This document shows, in pieces, positions 7,131 to 16,893 of a DNA stretch of 64,000 bases (within the stretch, counting starts at the first letter, position 1; each line of letters opens with the position of its first letter). Source of the DNA: Muribaculaceae bacterium. Its GTDB lineage: Bacteria > Bacteroidota > Bacteroidia > Bacteroidales > Muribaculaceae. The notes beneath the pieces were generated by a model. That model worked only from the letters and a program-made list of their open reading frames with translations. It made no database searches and had not been told where the DNA came from. The stretch is taken from the NCBI GenBank assembly GCA_017548365.1, contig JAFZAC010000024.1, positions 62,001-126,000 of the forward strand. Reading direction: 5' to 3'. The position numbers and the translations under genes are program-made.

Positions 7131-8645
7131 ATGAAAAAGTTTTTACTCTCTCTAATTGCCTTATTAGCATGTGTGGCGCTTGCTGGATGCGACTCCGCAG
7201 ATGAGGATCCAGTTAACGTTAATGTCAATGTGATTGATGCGCAAGAGAATGATACTGAGCTAGAAAAACTCGCGAATAATGTGGGTTACTACTATGGCGT
7301 CAAACCCGATTTGACACTGAAAGAGTTTTCCTATCGCGCAGCTGGTCAATATTGCATTTTTCCGATGACCGAGAATAGGGAAAAAGAGCTGGAGCAGCTG
7401 TCAAGTCAGGAAGGCACCCAAGTCGAGAATGCTGGTGATTATTTCCTGGTTACTCGAGGCCGTGACTTCATAACTGCCGATGATTTTGTCAGTGAGCGTT
7501 ATTTTGCAGGGTATTATTATGACTATTATACTCAAACCACTCATGATTATGTTGTCGTTTGTCCCATAATAGGTGTGTGTGTTTACAATGCCGAAACCAA
7601 GGATAAAATCTTAAAGGATTATAAAGGCAAGCTGACATTGGCCGACCGTGAACAAGGGGAGAAAACAGTTGGAGACTGTTATATTTACTATTTTGACTGC
7701 CATCTCGGCACCTCAGAGCAAGTGTTGAATTTGAGCAATAAGATCTATTTGCGCACTGATGTGAAATGGGCACAGCCCGACATGTATACTCCCTGGCACT
7801 CAATATCAAGCGACAATTCCATGGAGAGAGACTTTGTGAAGAAGGCCGTAGGAATCATGGACACTTACGGACTGTTCGCTACTGGCACTTCGTGGGAAAA
7901 TGCCAAAGCCGAGGCATTGGCAAGTGATCCTCCAACTTTTGAAGATGCTCAAGCAATAGTAAGAAAAGCACTTGCAGTTGCTGGAGGCAAGCATTCCTTT
8001 TTGACTGTAAACAATTCAAACGTAATGAGTCATACTCTACAGCAAGCTGCAATGCCCACCATTACCCAAAGAGACGATGGCATACTCGTCATAAAGCTAC
8101 CTCAGTTTAGTGGAACGGGTGAGGAGTCTATCCAATATGCCCAAAAAGTACTCGATGCCATCCCGTCCCAATTGCGTGGCGTCGTGATAGACCTAATAGA
8201 TAACAGAGGCGGGAATATGTATCCCATGTTGGCGGCAGTGCATCGTTTCTTTCCTGAGGAGAATTTGTTCGAGTTCCATCGTCGTGATTACAACTTTACC
8301 GTTACTATTAGTTATGTAATCAGTTATGTGAACATAAAAAGGAAGGACTATATCTCGTGTCCTGTGGCGATTCTAATGAACAATCATACCGCCAGTTCAG
8401 GCGAGATGGTGCTGCTCGCTTTTAGAGGCCTCGACAATGTTCGCACCTTTGGGACCCACTCTGCAGGTTACACTAGTGGCAACAGCACCTACTACTTGCC
8501 ATTTAACTCAAAGTTAGTCTTAACAACAAGTTCAGTCATCACACGCACAGGTGAAGAGTTTTGCAACGACTATATCTATCCCGACGTAGATCCCATCACT
8601 CCTTTTCCTCTCGATGATGCCATTAAGTGGATTAACTCACAATAA
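7131..8645 (+). CDS. S41-family peptidase lipoprotein resembling nisin-resistance protein
   Basis: The 504-residue protein has a lipoprotein signal with lipobox LAGC (Cys20). The first half has no recognised domain. From about residue 270 there is an S41 (tail-specific protease) core: GGKHSFL (His288), ILVIKLPQFSG, VVIDLIDNRGGN, and MNNHTASSGEM with the candidate nucleophile Ser422. The usual Lys general base of CtpA/Tsp proteases is not present at the expected place (FGTHSAGYTSGN). A TASS-E motif together with a GGKHS histidine is the arrangement I know from nisin-resistance protein (NSR), which uses a Ser-His pair. The start is taken at the ATG of MKKFLL; TTG 7122 and ATG 7125 are alternatives. 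It follows the MG2 gene by 20 bp and is probably cotranscribed. Substrate unknown. Confidence 0.8.
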   Translation: MKKFLLSLIALLACVALAGCDSADEDPVNVNVNVIDAQENDTELEKLANNVGYYYGVKPDLTLKEFSYRAAGQYCIFPMTENREKELEQLSSQEGTQVENAGDYFLVTRGRDFITADDFVSERYFAGYYYDYYTQTTHDYVVVCPIIGVCVYNAETKDKILKDYKGKLTLADREQGEKTVGDCYIYYFDCHLGTSEQVLNLSNKIYLRTDVKWAQPDMYTPWHSISSDNSMERDFVKKAVGIMDTYGLFATGTSWENAKAEALASDPPTFEDAQAIVRKALAVAGGKHSFLTVNNSNVMSHTLQQAAMPTITQRDDGILVIKLPQFSGTGEESIQYAQKVLDAIPSQLRGVVIDLIDNRGGNMYPMLAAVHRFFPEENLFEFHRRDYNFTVTISYVISYVNIKRKDYISCPVAILMNNHTASSGEMVLLAFRGLDNVRTFGTHSAGYTSGNSTYYLPFNSKLVLTTSSVITRTGEEFCNDYIYPDVDPITPFPLDDAIKWINSQ

Positions 8646-8674
8646 GACAATATTCAATGCCCTTAATGGCAAGA

Positions 8675-8734
8675 GCGAGTGTAACCCAATTGGGCAAACT
8701 CATCTACGCAACCAAGAATATTACAAAGCAATAA
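8675..8734 (+). pseudogene. Remnant of a duplicated 3' end of the MG2/plug gene
   Basis: The 54 bases at 8681-8734 align without gaps to 7057-7110, the end of the MG2/plug gene, with only a handful of mismatches, including the stop codon in the same frame (VTQLGKLIYATKNITKQ against VTQSGELIHATKKITKK). No upstream coding sequence of that gene is present. This is the scar of a tandem duplication or of a second MG2 gene that has been lost. Confidence 0.8.
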
Positions 8735-8763
8735 TCAATTACAAGTTATAAAAACACATTGTT

Positions 8764-9567
8764 ATGAAGAAATCATTATTATTGTTGATGCTAGTGCCAA
8801 TACTGACGTTATTGGCCTGTGGAAAGGATGATGACGAGCCAACATCTGGCTCAGATGCCGTTCAGACTTTCACCGTCAATGGTGTATCGTTCAAAATGAT
8901 TAAAGTTGAGGGTGGCACTTTCACTATGGGAGATAAAGATGATAACATCGAGGCTTTCAATAGCCGACCAGCTCACCAGGTAACGCTTTCAACATTTCTA
9001 ATCGGGCAGACCGAAGTGACACAAGAGTTGTGGGAAGCTGTTCTCGACAGGAAGCCAAGTGTTGATAGAGGAGATAAGCAACCTGTTGAGTCGGTTAACT
9101 ATTACGACTGTATGAACTTTTTAATGAAACTGAACGAATTGACTGGAATGCATTTCCGCTTGCCTTTTGAAGCAGAGTGGGAATATGCTGCTCGAGGTGG
9201 CAACTTGAGTAAGGGTTTCCTTTATAGCGGGAGTGATGACCTACTTCAGGTCGGTTGGTTTTACGACAACAGCGGCAACCCCGTGCCTCGACATAAACCC
9301 GTTGCTAGTAAGGCACCTAATGAATTGGGCATTTATGACATGAGCGGCAATGTGTTTGAATGGTGTATGGACTGGCTTGGAGATTACAGCTCAGAGCCTC
9401 AGGCCAACCCTACTGGCCCTAACTCCGGTACTAAACGCGTGATTCGTGGTGGCAGCTATAATAGCAATGAAGTATTGTGTCGAGTGACATCCCGTTGGTA
9501 CGAGTACCCCAATATAAGGAACATTAACATGGGTTTACGACTCGTGCTTAACTATTCCCCTCAATAA
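8764..9567 (+). CDS. FGE/SUMF1-domain lipoprotein
   Basis: The 267-residue protein has a lipoprotein signal with lipobox LLAC (Cys19). Residues 45-263 form a formylglycine-generating-enzyme (SUMF1) fold: GGTFTMGD, FLIGQTEVTQELW, PVESVNYYDCMNFL, FRLPFEAEWEYAARGG, YDMSGNVFEWCMDW and VIRGGSYNSNEVLCR. In true FGEs the last motif carries two catalytic cysteines; here the first is replaced by Ser234 and only Cys239 remains, so formylglycine synthesis is unlikely and a binding role (as in the C-type-lectin-like members) is more probable. It sits between the S41 lipoprotein and the C10 protease in the same direction. Confidence 0.85.
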   Translation: MKKSLLLLMLVPILTLLACGKDDDEPTSGSDAVQTFTVNGVSFKMIKVEGGTFTMGDKDDNIEAFNSRPAHQVTLSTFLIGQTEVTQELWEAVLDRKPSVDRGDKQPVESVNYYDCMNFLMKLNELTGMHFRLPFEAEWEYAARGGNLSKGFLYSGSDDLLQVGWFYDNSGNPVPRHKPVASKAPNELGIYDMSGNVFEWCMDWLGDYSSEPQANPTGPNSGTKRVIRGGSYNSNEVLCRVTSRWYEYPNIRNINMGLRLVLNYSPQ

Positions 9568-9639
9568 TAGAGATACTCAACCCAATCTGGGTGTCAATGA
9601 AATAATAATGATCGATTCGAATTTTACCCCCCATACAAA

Positions 9640-12600
9640 ATGAAAAAAATCACTTTTTTACTGGTTTTGGCATTCTGCTTGACGACCGCCGATATTTATG
9701 GCAAGCAAATAAGCACCGACGAGGCGCAATCTTTAGCATTAAACCACATGCTTCGGAACTATAACCCGAGTTTACATGGAGCAAAACCTACAACACAGCA
9801 ATTAGAGCTTGTCCTGGCGGCAAAGTCTAAATCACAGGATGTGGATTATTATGTATTCAACAAAGGTAAATGCAATGGCTACATAATAGTCTCGGGTGAT
9901 GACAAGGCTGCGCCAATTCTGGGATTTAGCGATGAAGGCACATTCGACATCAACAACATCCCCGATGGGCTGCAGTACTGGCTTGAGGTATATTCACAGG
10001 AGATGCAGTACCTGCGCAGCAATCCCAATGCCCCAGCGGCTTCCATCAGGCCAAAACGGTCGTTCACCGTCAGACCTTTGCTCACATGCAACTGGTCACA
10101 AAGTGAGCCATACAACAATTTTTGCCCCACTTATACCGAAGACGGCGTTACTGAACATTCAGCAACAGGTTGTGTCGCTACCGCAGCCGCGCAAATCATG
10201 TATTATCACCGATGGCCCATCACAGGCACCGGCAGTCACTCCTACGTGTGCAATGTGAACAATTCCGGTGAGCAGACCCTGAGCGCCGACTTCGGCAGTA
10301 CCACTTACGACTGGGACAACATGCTCGACTCTTACGATGGCTCATACACCGACACACAAGCCAATGCTGTTGCCACGCTCATGTCTCATGTGGGTATATC
10401 ATGTGATATGAATTACGGCAGAGGAAGTGGCAGCTGGCTTTATTCCATGATGGAGGCCTTGAGAAACTATTTTGGCTATAACAAAGGTATGATAGACATG
10501 AGGAGGGGGAACACTCCAATCGATGAATGGGAGCAGACTATTATGAATGAGCTTGATAATTCCCGACCTGTTCTTTATGCCGGCTACACACCTAATGGAG
10601 GCCACGCTTTTGTTTTCGACGGATATAACGACGAAGGTTATTTTCATGTCAACTGGGGATATGGAGGCTTTTACAATGGTTATTTCCTCGTTACAGCTTT
10701 GAACCCCTCAGATCTGATTGGCTCCTTTGAGGGTGGCTTTAACCAATCTCAAGAAATCATTATCGGCATCTATCCTGATGACGGCTCTACCGCCGAGCCA
10801 CAAAATTATATAGAGCTTGTTTGCGAGGACTATAAGTCAAGTGTGCCGCAAGTCAACTTGGGAGAAAGCGCACCAATTATATTAAATAGATTCTACATTA
10901 ATGGATATGGCTATTATCCCTCTGTCGTTCTTAAATATGGTCTTAACCTTACCGACCTCAACAATAATACGGTAGATTTCAAACCAGGCAAACAAAATGA
11001 TAAGGATTTCAGGATTGGATATTACTATTCTTTTCTCGAGGACTACACCCCTCCCACCAATTTAGCCAATGGGCAATATCGCCTCTGGCTCATGTACATG
11101 GTTCCTGAGGCTGGCATGACAGAATATGTGCCTTACGAGCACTCCAACACCACAACAGGCTATATAAACGTCACTGTTCAGGATGGGATAGTGTACTTTG
11201 ACGGGCCCGCAACCAATGATGGCATTCTCTCATTGGAATCGCTGGAAGTTCCTTCTAAAGTAGGCACCAATTCATACTTTGAGGTTAAGGCTACAATAGC
11301 CAACGCTGGTGATGAGTATTACGACAATATCTATTTTGTTGTCAAGCAGCAAGAAACGATTTTCAGCACTGGCGACGCTATCAAGATTGATGTCCCAACC
11401 GATGGCAATGTGATTGTGAGAAGCTATGTTGCAGCACCTGCCGAATCAGGGATATATCAGCTCGCTGTCTATGACAAGAAAAACCAGATGATAGGTTCAC
11501 CTGTAACCTTTAATGTAGCCGAGAGCAGCAATTACTCTTTAAGCCTCTCGTCACAGTTCTCTACACCAAGTTACTATATGGATCCTAGCGACATACAGGC
11601 CTCTGCGGTAATAAGCAATAGCGGCACAGGCGACTTTATTGGCACCTTTGAAATGTGGATTGTTGATGAAGCTGTATCAAGGCTTAAGAAGCGTGTATAT
11701 TCACCCACCATTACAATTCCAGCTGGACAAAGCGCCACAGTGAATTTCCAATGCGAGTTTGATGGCAGTGAAGGTCTGGTTTATAAACTATGTTTTATAA
11801 AGCCTGATAACGACAATTTCTGGGGCAAGATAACTGCTTTTGAGATAAAAAGCTACTCAACGGCTGTCGAGGACTTTGAGCAGATGGCGGTGACAACTGC
11901 ACCTCCCGCCAATGATGTGCAGGGCAACTTATCAACATGGAAATTCGACAACTGCTTCGTCACCAGCCCCGGCAGCGACTACTGCTCGGGCGAGCACTCC
12001 GCAGTGATGAAGAAGACCGCATCACTCACCATGACAGAAGATGCGCGATATGCGAGCCGGAAAATCTCGTTTGACGCTTACAATCCCTCAACGTCGGCAG
12101 CCGACTTCGTACTTTACTGTTCCACCGACCAAGGCGCCACTTGGACTGCCGTGGCCAACTCGAGCGGCGAAACCACCACAACGCTCGCCGCCGGCAGAAA
12201 CGCCAGGTTAAACTTCCCCTGCAACATACAAGTCCCGTCGCGCTACCGCATCAGCATTACAGAGGGAGCCACAACCCATATGACTTATATCGACAACTTC
12301 ACCATCTACTACTATGACATTGCACCCTATGCCGCTATCGAGGATTTTGAGGATATGACAGTGGCAACGACACCTCCCGCCAATGATGTGCAGGGCAAAT
12401 TATCGACATGGAAATTCGCCAACTGCTACGTCACCGCTCCCGGCAGCGACCACTGCTCAGGCGAGCATTCCACGGTTTTGAAGAAGCCCGCGTCGCTCAC
12501 CATGACAGAAGACGTGCGCTATGTGAGCAAAGAAATCTCGTTTGACGCTTACAATACGGCCGCATCGGTAGCCAAGTTCGTCCTTTACCGCTCCACCGAC

Positions 12601-12984
12601 CAGGGCGCATCTTGGACAGCCGTGGCCAACTTGAACGGCGAGACCACCTCATCGGTTGGCGCCAGCAGCAATGTCACGTTAAATTTCCCCCTATACACGG
12701 ATGTTCCTGCACGCTACCGAATCAATATGACAGCTGGAGCCACGTCCTATAAGGCTTATATCGATAACTTCACCATCTATTACATCGATGAGCTGCCCCC
12801 AGAAATGATTCCTGGCGACGTGGACGGTGACGGCATTGTTACTGCTGCCGATGTGACAATGCTCTACAATTTCTTGCTTGGTGACAACAACGAAGCGCCA
12901 GGCTCCTATGATGTGGATGGCGATGGCGTTGTCACCGCCGCCGATATCACAGTGATTTACAACATCCTTTTGGGCAGCGAGTAA
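9640..12984 (+). CDS. Secreted C10-family cysteine protease (streptopain-like) with dockerin-like tail
   Basis: The 1114-residue protein has a signal peptide, a Spi/streptopain-type prodomain (about residues 25-130, with YYVFNKGKCNGYIIVSGDD) and a C10 peptidase domain with catalytic Cys178 in ATGCVATAAAQIMYYHRW and His322 in GGHAFVFDGYN, followed by VNWGYGG. Ig/CARDB-like domains occupy roughly residues 380-730. Two near-identical modules of about 155 residues (starting VEDFEQM and IEDFEDM) follow, each ending YIDNFTIYY, a jelly-roll type. The last 60 residues are two dockerin-like calcium loops (GDVDGDGIVTAADVT and YDVDGDGVVTAADIT). Related enzymes include interpain and streptopain, which are secreted as zymogens and cut host proteins. 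Same tail as the proteins at 23546, 27149 and 29632. Confidence 0.92.
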   Translation: MKKITFLLVLAFCLTTADIYGKQISTDEAQSLALNHMLRNYNPSLHGAKPTTQQLELVLAAKSKSQDVDYYVFNKGKCNGYIIVSGDDKAAPILGFSDEGTFDINNIPDGLQYWLEVYSQEMQYLRSNPNAPAASIRPKRSFTVRPLLTCNWSQSEPYNNFCPTYTEDGVTEHSATGCVATAAAQIMYYHRWPITGTGSHSYVCNVNNSGEQTLSADFGSTTYDWDNMLDSYDGSYTDTQANAVATLMSHVGISCDMNYGRGSGSWLYSMMEALRNYFGYNKGMIDMRRGNTPIDEWEQTIMNELDNSRPVLYAGYTPNGGHAFVFDGYNDEGYFHVNWGYGGFYNGYFLVTALNPSDLIGSFEGGFNQSQEIIIGIYPDDGSTAEPQNYIELVCEDYKSSVPQVNLGESAPIILNRFYINGYGYYPSVVLKYGLNLTDLNNNTVDFKPGKQNDKDFRIGYYYSFLEDYTPPTNLANGQYRLWLMYMVPEAGMTEYVPYEHSNTTTGYINVTVQDGIVYFDGPATNDGILSLESLEVPSKVGTNSYFEVKATIANAGDEYYDNIYFVVKQQETIFSTGDAIKIDVPTDGNVIVRSYVAAPAESGIYQLAVYDKKNQMIGSPVTFNVAESSNYSLSLSSQFSTPSYYMDPSDIQASAVISNSGTGDFIGTFEMWIVDEAVSRLKKRVYSPTITIPAGQSATVNFQCEFDGSEGLVYKLCFIKPDNDNFWGKITAFEIKSYSTAVEDFEQMAVTTAPPANDVQGNLSTWKFDNCFVTSPGSDYCSGEHSAVMKKTASLTMTEDARYASRKISFDAYNPSTSAADFVLYCSTDQGATWTAVANSSGETTTTLAAGRNARLNFPCNIQVPSRYRISITEGATTHMTYIDNFTIYYYDIAPYAAIEDFEDMTVATTPPANDVQGKLSTWKFANCYVTAPGSDHCSGEHSTVLKKPASLTMTEDVRYVSKEISFDAYNTAASVAKFVLYRSTDQGASWTAVANLNGETTSSVGASSNVTLNFPLYTDVPARYRINMTAGATSYKAYIDNFTIYYIDELPPEMIPGDVDGDGIVTAADVTMLYNFLLGDNNEAPGSYDVDGDGVVTAADITVIYNILLGSE

Positions 12985-13064
12985 GATTTTTGATTTTCAG
13001 ATATTTCCACAAAATATGTGACACTAAAAAATTAAGTCAATAACAATAATATAATATCACAGAT

Positions 13065-13550
13065 ATGAAAAAGTCACGTTTCATAGTGCTTACCGTTATG
13101 ATGCTGGTGTTTGGTATTGCTTTTAATTCTTGTAAAGACAAAGAAGATGATGTTACAGCTAATATGGTAACTGAATCTAGCGAGTATGCAGTGTACCAAG
13201 ACGGTACAATGCTCAGCACATCTTTCTTAGCCTGGCCCACTCCAAGTTATGCTCTTTATGTACCAGCTGATGGTGCCACATTTCGTATCGATGATGTAGT
13301 AAATTGGATGACTGACATTGAGTTAGAATTACCAAATGGTGAAAGCGGTGATTACATCACAGTTAAACCATATTACGTAAATGATAACGGCATTGAACGA
13401 ATAGATTATTGTGACATCACCTTTAAGGCTAATGAAACTGGTAAACGACGCACATGTGGCATTAGAACAAAACCTTTTGAGTTAATTGAAACTGGTGGTG
13501 AACCATTATTTGTAGGGACGTGTTTTACAGCATATCAAGAAACTAAATAG
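13065..13550 (+). CDS. Small lipoprotein of unknown function
   Basis: The 161-residue protein has a lipoprotein signal ending in FNSC (Cys23) and then an acidic spacer. The mature part has no domain I recognise; a C-terminal stretch (ITFKANETGKRRTCGIRT) resembles the closing strand of BACON/Ig-like domains. It is probably surface-exposed, and it ends the run of exported proteins starting at 4426. Coding is supported by the signal and by the position, 80 bp after the protease gene. Confidence 0.75.
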   Translation: MKKSRFIVLTVMMLVFGIAFNSCKDKEDDVTANMVTESSEYAVYQDGTMLSTSFLAWPTPSYALYVPADGATFRIDDVVNWMTDIELELPNGESGDYITVKPYYVNDNGIERIDYCDITFKANETGKRRTCGIRTKPFELIETGGEPLFVGTCFTAYQETK

Positions 13551-13660
13551 TTGGTCGTTCAACACCTCCGGCTGAAATGGCGGTTGACGACTGACGTGCT
13601 CTGTTTCTATTAGAAGATGATGGTGAGATAGATAATAAACCTATCGGGCTAACAGGGTAC

Positions 13661-14884
13661 TTAAACGTTGTGTAGAGTGTGTCCCATGCGCTCTTTCTTG
13701 GTGTGCATATAGAAGCGGTTATACTTGTTAGGCATCACCTCGATGGGGACATTCTCAACGACTTCCAGACCGTAGCTCTCGAGTCCTACGCGCTTGACGG
13801 GGTTGTTTGTCATCAGTCGCATTTTTTTCACTCCCAGTATGCGCAGTATGTTTGCTCCCACGCCATAGTCACGCTCATCGGGTTTGAATCCTAGATGAGT
13901 GTTGGCATCAACGGTGTCGAGCCCTTCTTCCTGTTGAAGCTTGTAGGCCTTGATTTTGTTCATCAATCCAATTCCTCGTCCCTCCTGGTTCATATAGACG
14001 ATAAGTCCTTTGCCTTCGGCCTCAATCATCTGCATTGCCTTGTGAAGCTGCTCGCCGCACTCGCACCGCATAGAACCGAAAATGTCGCCTGTGGCGCATG
14101 ATGAGTGCACACGCACGAGCAGCGGCTCATCCTCGCTCCACTCTCCCTTGATGAGAGCTATGTGCTCAAGGCCGTTGTTGAGTTGCTTGAACGGTATGAG
14201 CTTGAAATGTCCATAATGGGTTGGCATATCAACAGTCTCGCCCACCTCCACAATCTTCTCGGTGCGCAAGCGATAGGCAATCAAGTCCTTGATAGAGATT
14301 ATGGGCATCTTGTACTTGCGAGCAACCTCCATAAGCTGTGGCAAACGCGCCATAGTGCCGTCGGGGTTGATAATCTCGATGAGTGCCGCCGCAGGCTGCA
14401 TTCCAGCCAAACGGGTGAGGTCGATTGCCGCCTCGGTGTGACCAGCACGCTTAAGCACGCCCTTGTCTTGGGCTCGCAAGGGGTTGATGTGTCCTGGACG
14501 GCCGAAGTCTTGAGGCTTCGCGTCGGGGTTGGCAAGGTGTCGTATGGTCTCGGCGCGGTCGTGCATTGACACGCCCGTAGTGCATCCATCAAGCTTATCG
14601 ATGGTGACAGTGAACGGCGTGCCCAGCATCGAGGTGTTGTCATCAACCTGCATAGTGAGTCCCAGCTGCTTGCAACGCTCGGCAGTGACTGGAGTGCACA
14701 GCACTCCCCTGCCCTCACTCATCATGAAGTTCACCTTCTCCTCGTTGATGCACTCGGCAGCGATAATGAAGTCACCTTCGTTCTCACGGTCCTCATCGTC
14801 GACCACGATTACAAATTCACCCTTTCGAAACTGTTCTATCGCTTCATCGATAGTATTTAATTTGAATTCTTCGTTATAAGTCAT
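13661..14884 (-). CDS. ribBA: Bifunctional RibBA: DHBP synthase / GTP cyclohydrolase II
   Basis: The N-terminal half (about residues 1-200) is 3,4-dihydroxy-2-butanone-4-phosphate synthase ([16 protein letters not shown], the acidic metal/substrate loop; RAGHTEAA). The C-terminal half is GTP cyclohydrolase II with the zinc cysteines in [20 protein letters not shown] and NQEGRGIGL. Together they make both entry steps of riboflavin synthesis. The ATG at 14884 is chosen because it follows the stop of the upstream permease gene (TGATATG, coupled translation); a GTG five codons further up would overlap that gene. Length (407) is normal for the fusion. It is the last gene of a leftward operon with the LptF/G permease. 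Confidence 0.96.
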   Translation of the reverse strand: MTYNEEFKLNTIDEAIEQFRKGEFVIVVDDEDRENEGDFIIAAECINEEKVNFMMSEGRGVLCTPVTAERCKQLGLTMQVDDNTSMLGTPFTVTIDKLDGCTTGVSMHDRAETIRHLANPDAKPQDFGRPGHINPLRAQDKGVLKRAGHTEAAIDLTRLAGMQPAAALIEIINPDGTMARLPQLMEVARKYKMPIISIKDLIAYRLRTEKIVEVGETVDMPTHYGHFKLIPFKQLNNGLEHIALIKGEWSEDEPLLVRVHSSCATGDIFGSMRCECGEQLHKAMQMIEAEGKGLIVYMNQEGRGIGLMNKIKAYKLQQEEGLDTVDANTHLGFKPDERDYGVGANILRILGVKKMRLMTNNPVKRVGLESYGLEVVENVPIEVMPNKYNRFYMHTKKERMGHTLHNV

Positions 14885-14885
14885 A

Positions 14886-16859
14886 TCAATCGGCAGCACT
14901 TTCTTGCTGCTTGTTTTCTTGTATATCGTTTATGTCTTTGGTCATTATGTCAGTAATCTCATCACACACACGACGAGTGGCTTTAAGCTCTTTTTTCAAA
15001 TTTGACTGATGCCTCAGTCCCACAATATAAAGCGGCAACCCTATGGGGAACAGAACGGCAAGAGCAGTGCCCACGTGCTTGTAGTTGGTCACATGATAAG
15101 TGAGCAGCTGACGCAAAATGGGGAAATCCATCGCCTTATTGAGAATGAGCTGATTGCGGGAGTTGGACAGATAATCAACCACCGACTCCAGCTCCTCGGA
15201 CAACTCACGCAACATTGTCTTATCATATCCTTCCTGAAGATAGGTCATATAGCTTTGACGGCCCTTGTACTTGCTCAGGAACTCGCCGCAATGCTGCTTG
15301 AGCTGAGCAATCTTGTCGAGAGCTGTAACGGTGTCAACCTCCTCGATGACAACCTCCTTGAGGGCGAGGAGACGAGTTTGATGCAGACCAAGCAGGCGAC
15401 GGAAGAAATTGCGGTAGGCATCGGCATTGAACACAGCCGAGTCGTCGATAGCTTTCTTGGTCAAGAATATGCCCAGAGGCAGCAATACCGCCGAGCTGAG
15501 CCAAATACCCTGCCACACGGGCCAACGGTCGTCACGCGCCAGCTTGTAGCCCGTGTTGTCAAATATGTAGTAGACAATAAACAAGAAGACCGAGATCACA
15601 ATGGGTGTTCCCAATCCACCTTTCCTGATAATGGCTCCCAATGGCGCACCAATGAAAAAGAAGATAAGGCACGCGAGCGAGAGAGTGAACTTCTTTTGAA
15701 GCTCTATCTTGTGTCGCCTTATGGTAAAATTATCGTCCTCCATGGCAAAACTCTTGAACTCGAAGCCCTGCTTGTCCATCTTGAGATTGGAGATGGCACT
15801 ATTGGCTATCATCTTGCGAGTCGTTGGCGGAAAACTACCCATGATAGAGTCAAAATCAACGGCATGTGACAACTTAACAGGCTTCACAAGCACTGGTTTG
15901 GGCGAATCATTACCATTCTTTTTATTGTTAACAAAACGCACAGTGGGAACGCCAACACTGTTGCCCATGCGCATCTCCTTACTCACCTGGTTGGCAGCCG
16001 AGTCAACTTTCAAGCTTACCGAGTCGATAGTTTGACGCAACTCACTCATGTTCTTGCCAATGTACTGCTGCCGCATGGTCTCATCGTCCATGCGGGTGAA
16101 GTTGTCGTCATAGGGTATTATAATTTCCTTGTACTTGAACGCCTCGCGGCGATACATCTCATTTCCCAGCTCATTAGACATTGTTGTGCCTGTAGCGAGG
16201 TCCTCATACCAGTTTCCATGTTCAAGAGTGAGGATGAGATGCGTCTTTTTATCATTCATGCACAAACTGCCCGAATCGGCCGCCACAATGCGTGGATAGG
16301 TCGATGAAGAAGAAACGTCATAGATAAGTATGCCGTAGAGCTTGTCGTTGTTGGGATTCTTCTGCTTCACAAAAAGATTGTAGCCGGGAATCTGGTTGTA
16401 GATGGCGCCTTCAGGGATGTCAAGAGTTGGCGACTTTTGACGCATAGAGAACAACAGTGTCCACATCTTCACCTGCGATTGCGGAAGCACATCATTCTGG
16501 AAGAAAAATGCGCCAATACTCACCAACGTTATAAACACCGTGAGCGGTTTCATAACCTTAAGCAGAGATATTCCGCTCGACTTCATCGCGGTGAGCTCAA
16601 AATGTTCTCCCAGGTTGCCAAAAGTCATGAGCGATGCCAGCAAAATTGACAACGGCAATGCAAGCGGCACCATCGACAGAGCGGCATAGAAAAAGAGTTC
16701 GGCGATCAAGTCCACACTCAAGCCCTTGCCCACCAGCTCGTCGATATACTTCCACAGGAACTGCATTATCACGATAAACAGACAGATACAGAATGTCATC
16801 AAGAATAAAGGCAAGAATGTCTTTAGCATGAATACATATAGTCTCTTTATCTTGAACAT
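14886..16859 (-). CDS. LptF/LptG-family permease (YjgP/YjgQ)
   Basis: The 657-residue protein has the LptF/LptG layout: three transmembrane helices at the N terminus (about residues 10-35, 55-85, 100-120, including the conserved [14 protein letters not shown] and [15 protein letters not shown] coupling region), a large periplasmic jelly-roll part, and three further helices after about residue 390 ([21 protein letters not shown]). A C-terminal extension of roughly 170 residues with one more hydrophobic segment is commonly seen in Bacteroidetes members. It forms the inner-membrane part of the Lpt machine that extracts lipopolysaccharide. The ribBA gene starts within its stop region, so the two are translationally coupled. 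Confidence 0.92.
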   Translation of the reverse strand: MFKIKRLYVFMLKTFLPLFLMTFCICLFIVIMQFLWKYIDELVGKGLSVDLIAELFFYAALSMVPLALPLSILLASLMTFGNLGEHFELTAMKSSGISLLKVMKPLTVFITLVSIGAFFFQNDVLPQSQVKMWTLLFSMRQKSPTLDIPEGAIYNQIPGYNLFVKQKNPNNDKLYGILIYDVSSSSTYPRIVAADSGSLCMNDKKTHLILTLEHGNWYEDLATGTTMSNELGNEMYRREAFKYKEIIIPYDDNFTRMDDETMRQQYIGKNMSELRQTIDSVSLKVDSAANQVSKEMRMGNSVGVPTVRFVNNKKNGNDSPKPVLVKPVKLSHAVDFDSIMGSFPPTTRKMIANSAISNLKMDKQGFEFKSFAMEDDNFTIRRHKIELQKKFTLSLACLIFFFIGAPLGAIIRKGGLGTPIVISVFLFIVYYIFDNTGYKLARDDRWPVWQGIWLSSAVLLPLGIFLTKKAIDDSAVFNADAYRNFFRRLLGLHQTRLLALKEVVIEEVDTVTALDKIAQLKQHCGEFLSKYKGRQSYMTYLQEGYDKTMLRELSEELESVVDYLSNSRNQLILNKAMDFPILRQLLTYHVTNYKHVGTALAVLFPIGLPLYIVGLRHQSNLKKELKATRRVCDEITDIMTKDINDIQENKQQESAAD

Positions 16860-16893
16860 AGCAGATGGAACTATCTATTTAAGAAAGAGGATA

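Noticed and set aside
15009..15869. 286-codon plus-strand frame
   Set aside because: Antisense shadow of the LptF/G permease gene.
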